NCBI GenBank assembly: GCA_964058845.1
Contig: CAXKVR010000028.1
Span: 434,001 to 498,000, forward strand
Direction: 5' to 3'
Length of the DNA: 64,000 bases
Origin: Carex sylvatica
Taxonomy: Eukaryota; Streptophyta; Magnoliopsida; Poales; Cyperaceae
The notes below the pieces were generated by a model. The model searched no databases. It saw nothing but the letters and a program-made list of their open reading frames with translations, and was not told the origin of the DNA. Both the position numbers and the translations under genes were made by a program. Below, piece after piece: positions 60,714 to 64,000 of the stretch. Every line of letters begins with the position of its first letter. Position 1 is the first letter of the stretch.

Positions 60714-62253
60714 TGATATCTCGCAAACATATCTATATTCCGACCCATATTTTGTATCAAAAACTGTGTTTAGAACCATTAAATCGGTTGTATTTCATTG
60801 AATATCTATAAAATATGGTACTGCTGCAAGTTTGTTCTTACTTTGCAGGAATCAAATGAAATCGAGGAGAAATATGGATTTGAGAAGTTCTGACACGGGC
60901 CATACAACATCTTGTCCGGGCCATATCAGCCTCGACCCGACCAGAACAATGCTAAAATTTCAGCATCCGAAATTAAAACAGTCATAGATTTTGACTCGTA
61001 GCTCCTTTTTGAGTGTATGACCACTTTTCAGAAAGTTTGCGAGAAGATCTACAATCTGCACAAAAGACAGGCATTTTCAGAAATTCTGACACGGACCGTG
61101 TCAATTCCGACACGGGTTGTGTTAGACAAAATATGACAGGAAATCTAGAATTTTGGAAAGAAGTCTGGAGGAAGGAAAGTCAGTCTTGAGACCATATAAG
61201 TGGGATTTATTGCTTCAGGAGAGGTATCTGAGCATACATGAGCTAACCCTAGGTGACTTCTTGGCAGCTGACTTGGAGGCGAAGTAGAGAGGAGGAAAAC
61301 GCAAGATTTCCGACGATTCTTCTTTGTATTTTTGGGTTTTGTAATGAATTGTCTTTCTTACTCTTGTTTTGTTATTTCTAGAATGATGTTTGAGTAGATT
61401 TTTAGTTTCTAGGGTTATGATGTAGTCAAATATTTTGTTTACTTGCTAGTTATTTGATTATGTGTTGATTCTTGTATTTGCTTGCTTGAGTATTATTTTA
61501 ATTGCTTTTCTGAAATTGATTGATTATTATTTGGTTTGACCACTAGATGAGGCATCATCTATAAGGTACTGTGTCCAATTTGATCTTTCAACCAGACTAG
61601 TATTTGAGGTAGGTTCACAAACCGAGAGGTAGAACCAATTAGTAGCCGAGAGGTGAACTTTCCATATATTGAGAGATAATGGATACATTTAGTAAACCAA
61701 ACAAGTGACTTAGGTAATTCAAATCAATAAATGAGAGTTGAGGTTAGAACCCCGAGAGGACTAAATTGCAATTCCATTATCGAGTTTATTAAGCCAACAA
61801 ACGAGAGTTGAGGTTTAGAAACATCAGGTATATGGTCAATTTACCCTACACAAGTCAATCGACGCAGAAATTAGATAACAACTGTATTTACCCAAAGCTG
61901 ACATGGACCGTGTCAATTCCAAGACGGGTCGTGTCAGCCGAGAGACATAGTTGCAGATGAGTCAGAAATCCTGGAAACCCTTTTAAACCAATTTAAAAAT
62001 CCAATTTAAATTACCAGTTATTTCTTATTACTGTTGTAAGGATATTAAATAACCAAATCAACTTTTCACACACTTCTAGTCTTTTAATTAATTTAGGTTA
62101 AGTCTAGTTTAAATTTGAACTGTCCCTTGGATCGATATCTTATCATACTACTCAATAGAATTGTGCACTTACAATCCGATTCAAAAAGTGTACCAAGGTT
62201 TAAAAGGTACAGTTTACTGTACTGAAACTTTGTTATATACTTTTGGTGTAACA
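60714..62253 (+). mobile_element. Solo-LTR-like element, copy 2, inserted in the satellite
   Basis: It starts TGATATCTCGC and ends TTGGTGTAACA, 1540 bp. The satellite unit is interrupted at TATCTT and resumes at ATCTTATCAT; flanks TCTTG and TCTTA match at 4 of 5. It contains CATATAAGTG near 61193 as a possible TATA region. GACACGG/CCGTGTC motifs recur (near 60892, 61091 and 61904). It is related to 52748-54073 in opposite orientation, and no gag or pol is present. Confidence 0.65.
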
Positions 62254-64000
62254 TCTTATCATAAAGAGACACTACTAGAGTGCTCCGAACATCTTCAATT
62301 AGAGTGTTGCATTAAGGTTGTAAATGTCATATCATCCCGCCATTTGGAGACACTGCTAGAGTACTACAAACACCTTCAATTGGAGTGTTGTATTAGGGTT
62401 GTAAATGCCCTATTATCTTGCCATACAGGGACACTACTAGAGTGCTCCAAACACCTTCAATTGGAGTGTTGTATTAGGGTTGTAAATGCCCTATTATCTT
62501 GCTATAGAGATACACTACTAGCCCTATTATCTTGCCATCTGGATACACTACCAGAGTGCTCCACATACCTTCAATTCAAGTGTTGTATTAGGATTGTAAA
62601 TGCCCTATTATCTCGCCTTATAGGGACTAGTAGAGTGCTCCAAAAACTTCAATTGGAGTTTTGTATTAGGGTTGAAAATTGGCTATTATCTTGCCATCCG
62701 GAGATACCACTAGATTGCTCCAAACACCTTCAATTGGAGTGTTATATTAGGGTTGTAAATGTCCTATTATCTTGGCATCTGGAGACACTACTAGAGTGCT
62801 GCAAACACCTTCAATTTGAGTGTTGTATTAGGGTCATTAATACTCTATTATCTTGCCATACAGAGCCACTACAAGAGTACTCTAAACACCATCAATTGGA
62901 GTGTTGTATTAGGGTTGTAAAAGTATCTTGCCATCTGGAGACACTACCAGAGTGCTCCACAGACCTTCAATTCAAGTGTTGTATTAGGGTTGTAAATGCC
63001 CTATTATCTTGCCATACAGATACACTACTAGAGTGCTCCAAACACCATGAATTGAAGTGTTATATTAGAGTTTTAAATACCCTACTATCTTGCCATCTGG
63101 ACACACTACTAGAGTACCCCATATACCTCCAACTGGAGTGCTGTATTAGTGTTGTAAATGCCCTATTATCTTGCCATTTGGAGACAGTACTGGTGTGCTC
63201 CAAACACCTTCAATTGGAGTGTTGTATTGGGGTTGTAAATGACCTATTATCTTACCATCTGGAGACATTACTAGAGTGCTCCAAACACCATCAATTGGAG
63301 TGTTATATTAGGGTTATAAATTCCCTATTATATTGTCATCTAGAGACACTATTAGAGTCCTCGAAACACCTTCAATTCGAGTGTTGTATTACAGTTGTAA
63401 ATGCCCTATTATCTTGCCATACATGGACACTACTAGAGTGCCCCAAACACCTTCAATTGGACTGTTGAATTAGAGTTGTAAATGACCTACTATCTGGCCA
63501 TATAAAGACACTACAAGAGTTCCACAAGCAACAACAATTGGAGTATTAGGGTTGTAAATGTCCTATCATCCCGCTATTTGGAGACACTACTAGAGTGCCA
63601 CAAACAAACACCTTCAATTGGTGTGTTGTATTAGGGTTGTAAATGCCCTATTATCTTGTCATATATGGACACTACAAGAGTGCTCCAAACACCATCAATT
63701 GGAGTGTTGTATTAAGGTTGTAAATGCCATATTATCTTGACATCTGGAGACACTACTAGAGTGCTGCAAACACCTTCAATTTAAGTGTTGTATTAGGGTC
63801 TTAAATACTCTATTATCTTGCCATATAGAGCCACTACTAGAGTGCTCCAAACACCATGAATTGGATTGTTATATTAGGGTTATAAATACCCTATTATCTT
63901 GTAATATGGAGACACGACTAGAGTGCTCCAAACACCTTCAATTAGAGTGCTTTATTAGGATTGTAAATGCCCTATTATCTCGCCTTATAGGGACTAGTAC
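62254..64000 (+). repeat. 81-bp satellite array, second block, runs off the window
   Basis: About 21 units of the same satellite as 58541-60713 continue to the window edge. One unit is cut to about 30 bp near 62490-62525. A plus-strand frame stays open for about 435 codons up to 63468, through some 15 units and through indels. It enters from the LTR-like element without an ATG, so it is not annotated as a gene. Confidence 0.9.

Noticed and set aside
58541..64000. Telomere-like TTAGGGTT in every satellite unit
   Set aside because: One short match per 81-bp unit, not tandem TTTAGGG, so not interstitial telomere DNA.

Overview
The window is AT-rich nuclear DNA of a flowering plant, most likely a dicot. 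Both host genes have intron-rich plant structures, and the rest is plant transposable elements: Ty1/copia, Ty3/gypsy chromovirus, hAT, Harbinger, Mutator and tRNA-derived SINEs. The species cannot be named from the sequence.

Two host genes can be rebuilt exon by exon. (1) A YY1-type C2H2 zinc-finger transcription factor lies on the minus strand (12209 down to 8705). Six coding exons give 342 residues with five fingers and an acidic tail. (2) A RecQ helicase of the RECQ4A/BLM type lies on the plus strand (27237 to 39491). Twenty-four coding exons give 1172 residues with helicase, RQC and HRDC domains, and a probable non-coding first exon ends at 26798. The two genes point away from each other. 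The 14 kb between them holds Mutator-type MITEs, one possible orphan exon and a degenerate chromovirus.

Layout: 1-2794 is the 3' end of one copia element (degenerate RT/RNase H and a ~2 kb LTR) inserted into the integrase of a second copia element (2795-5705). 5706-8225 holds foldback repeats, a Harbinger MITE and a hAT element with perfect target duplications. 8226-12500 is the YY1 gene. 12500-20740 is intergenic with two ~400 bp MITEs. 20741-25664 is the chromovirus on the minus strand. 26030-39700 is the RecQ gene, whose introns carry three more ~400 bp MITEs. 39742-52750 is intergenic, with two SINEs, hAT and Mutator MITEs, a 290 bp tandem duplication and a minisatellite. 52748-54073 and 60714-62253 are two copies, in opposite orientation, of one TG...CA element that looks like a solo LTR. 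54250-57046 is a broken FAR1/MULE transposase gene, followed by two adjacent MITEs. 58541-64000 is an 81-bp satellite array that runs off the window.

The least ordinary signals are three. Eight hairpin MITEs have nearly constant length (365-413 bp) and share core sequence but not termini; several have 9-bp target duplications. The 81-bp satellite has a period divisible by three and stays open for over 400 codons. A hAT element contains two direct copies of its own end plus gene-like DNA. No complete new defence, catalytic or regulatory system could be supported.
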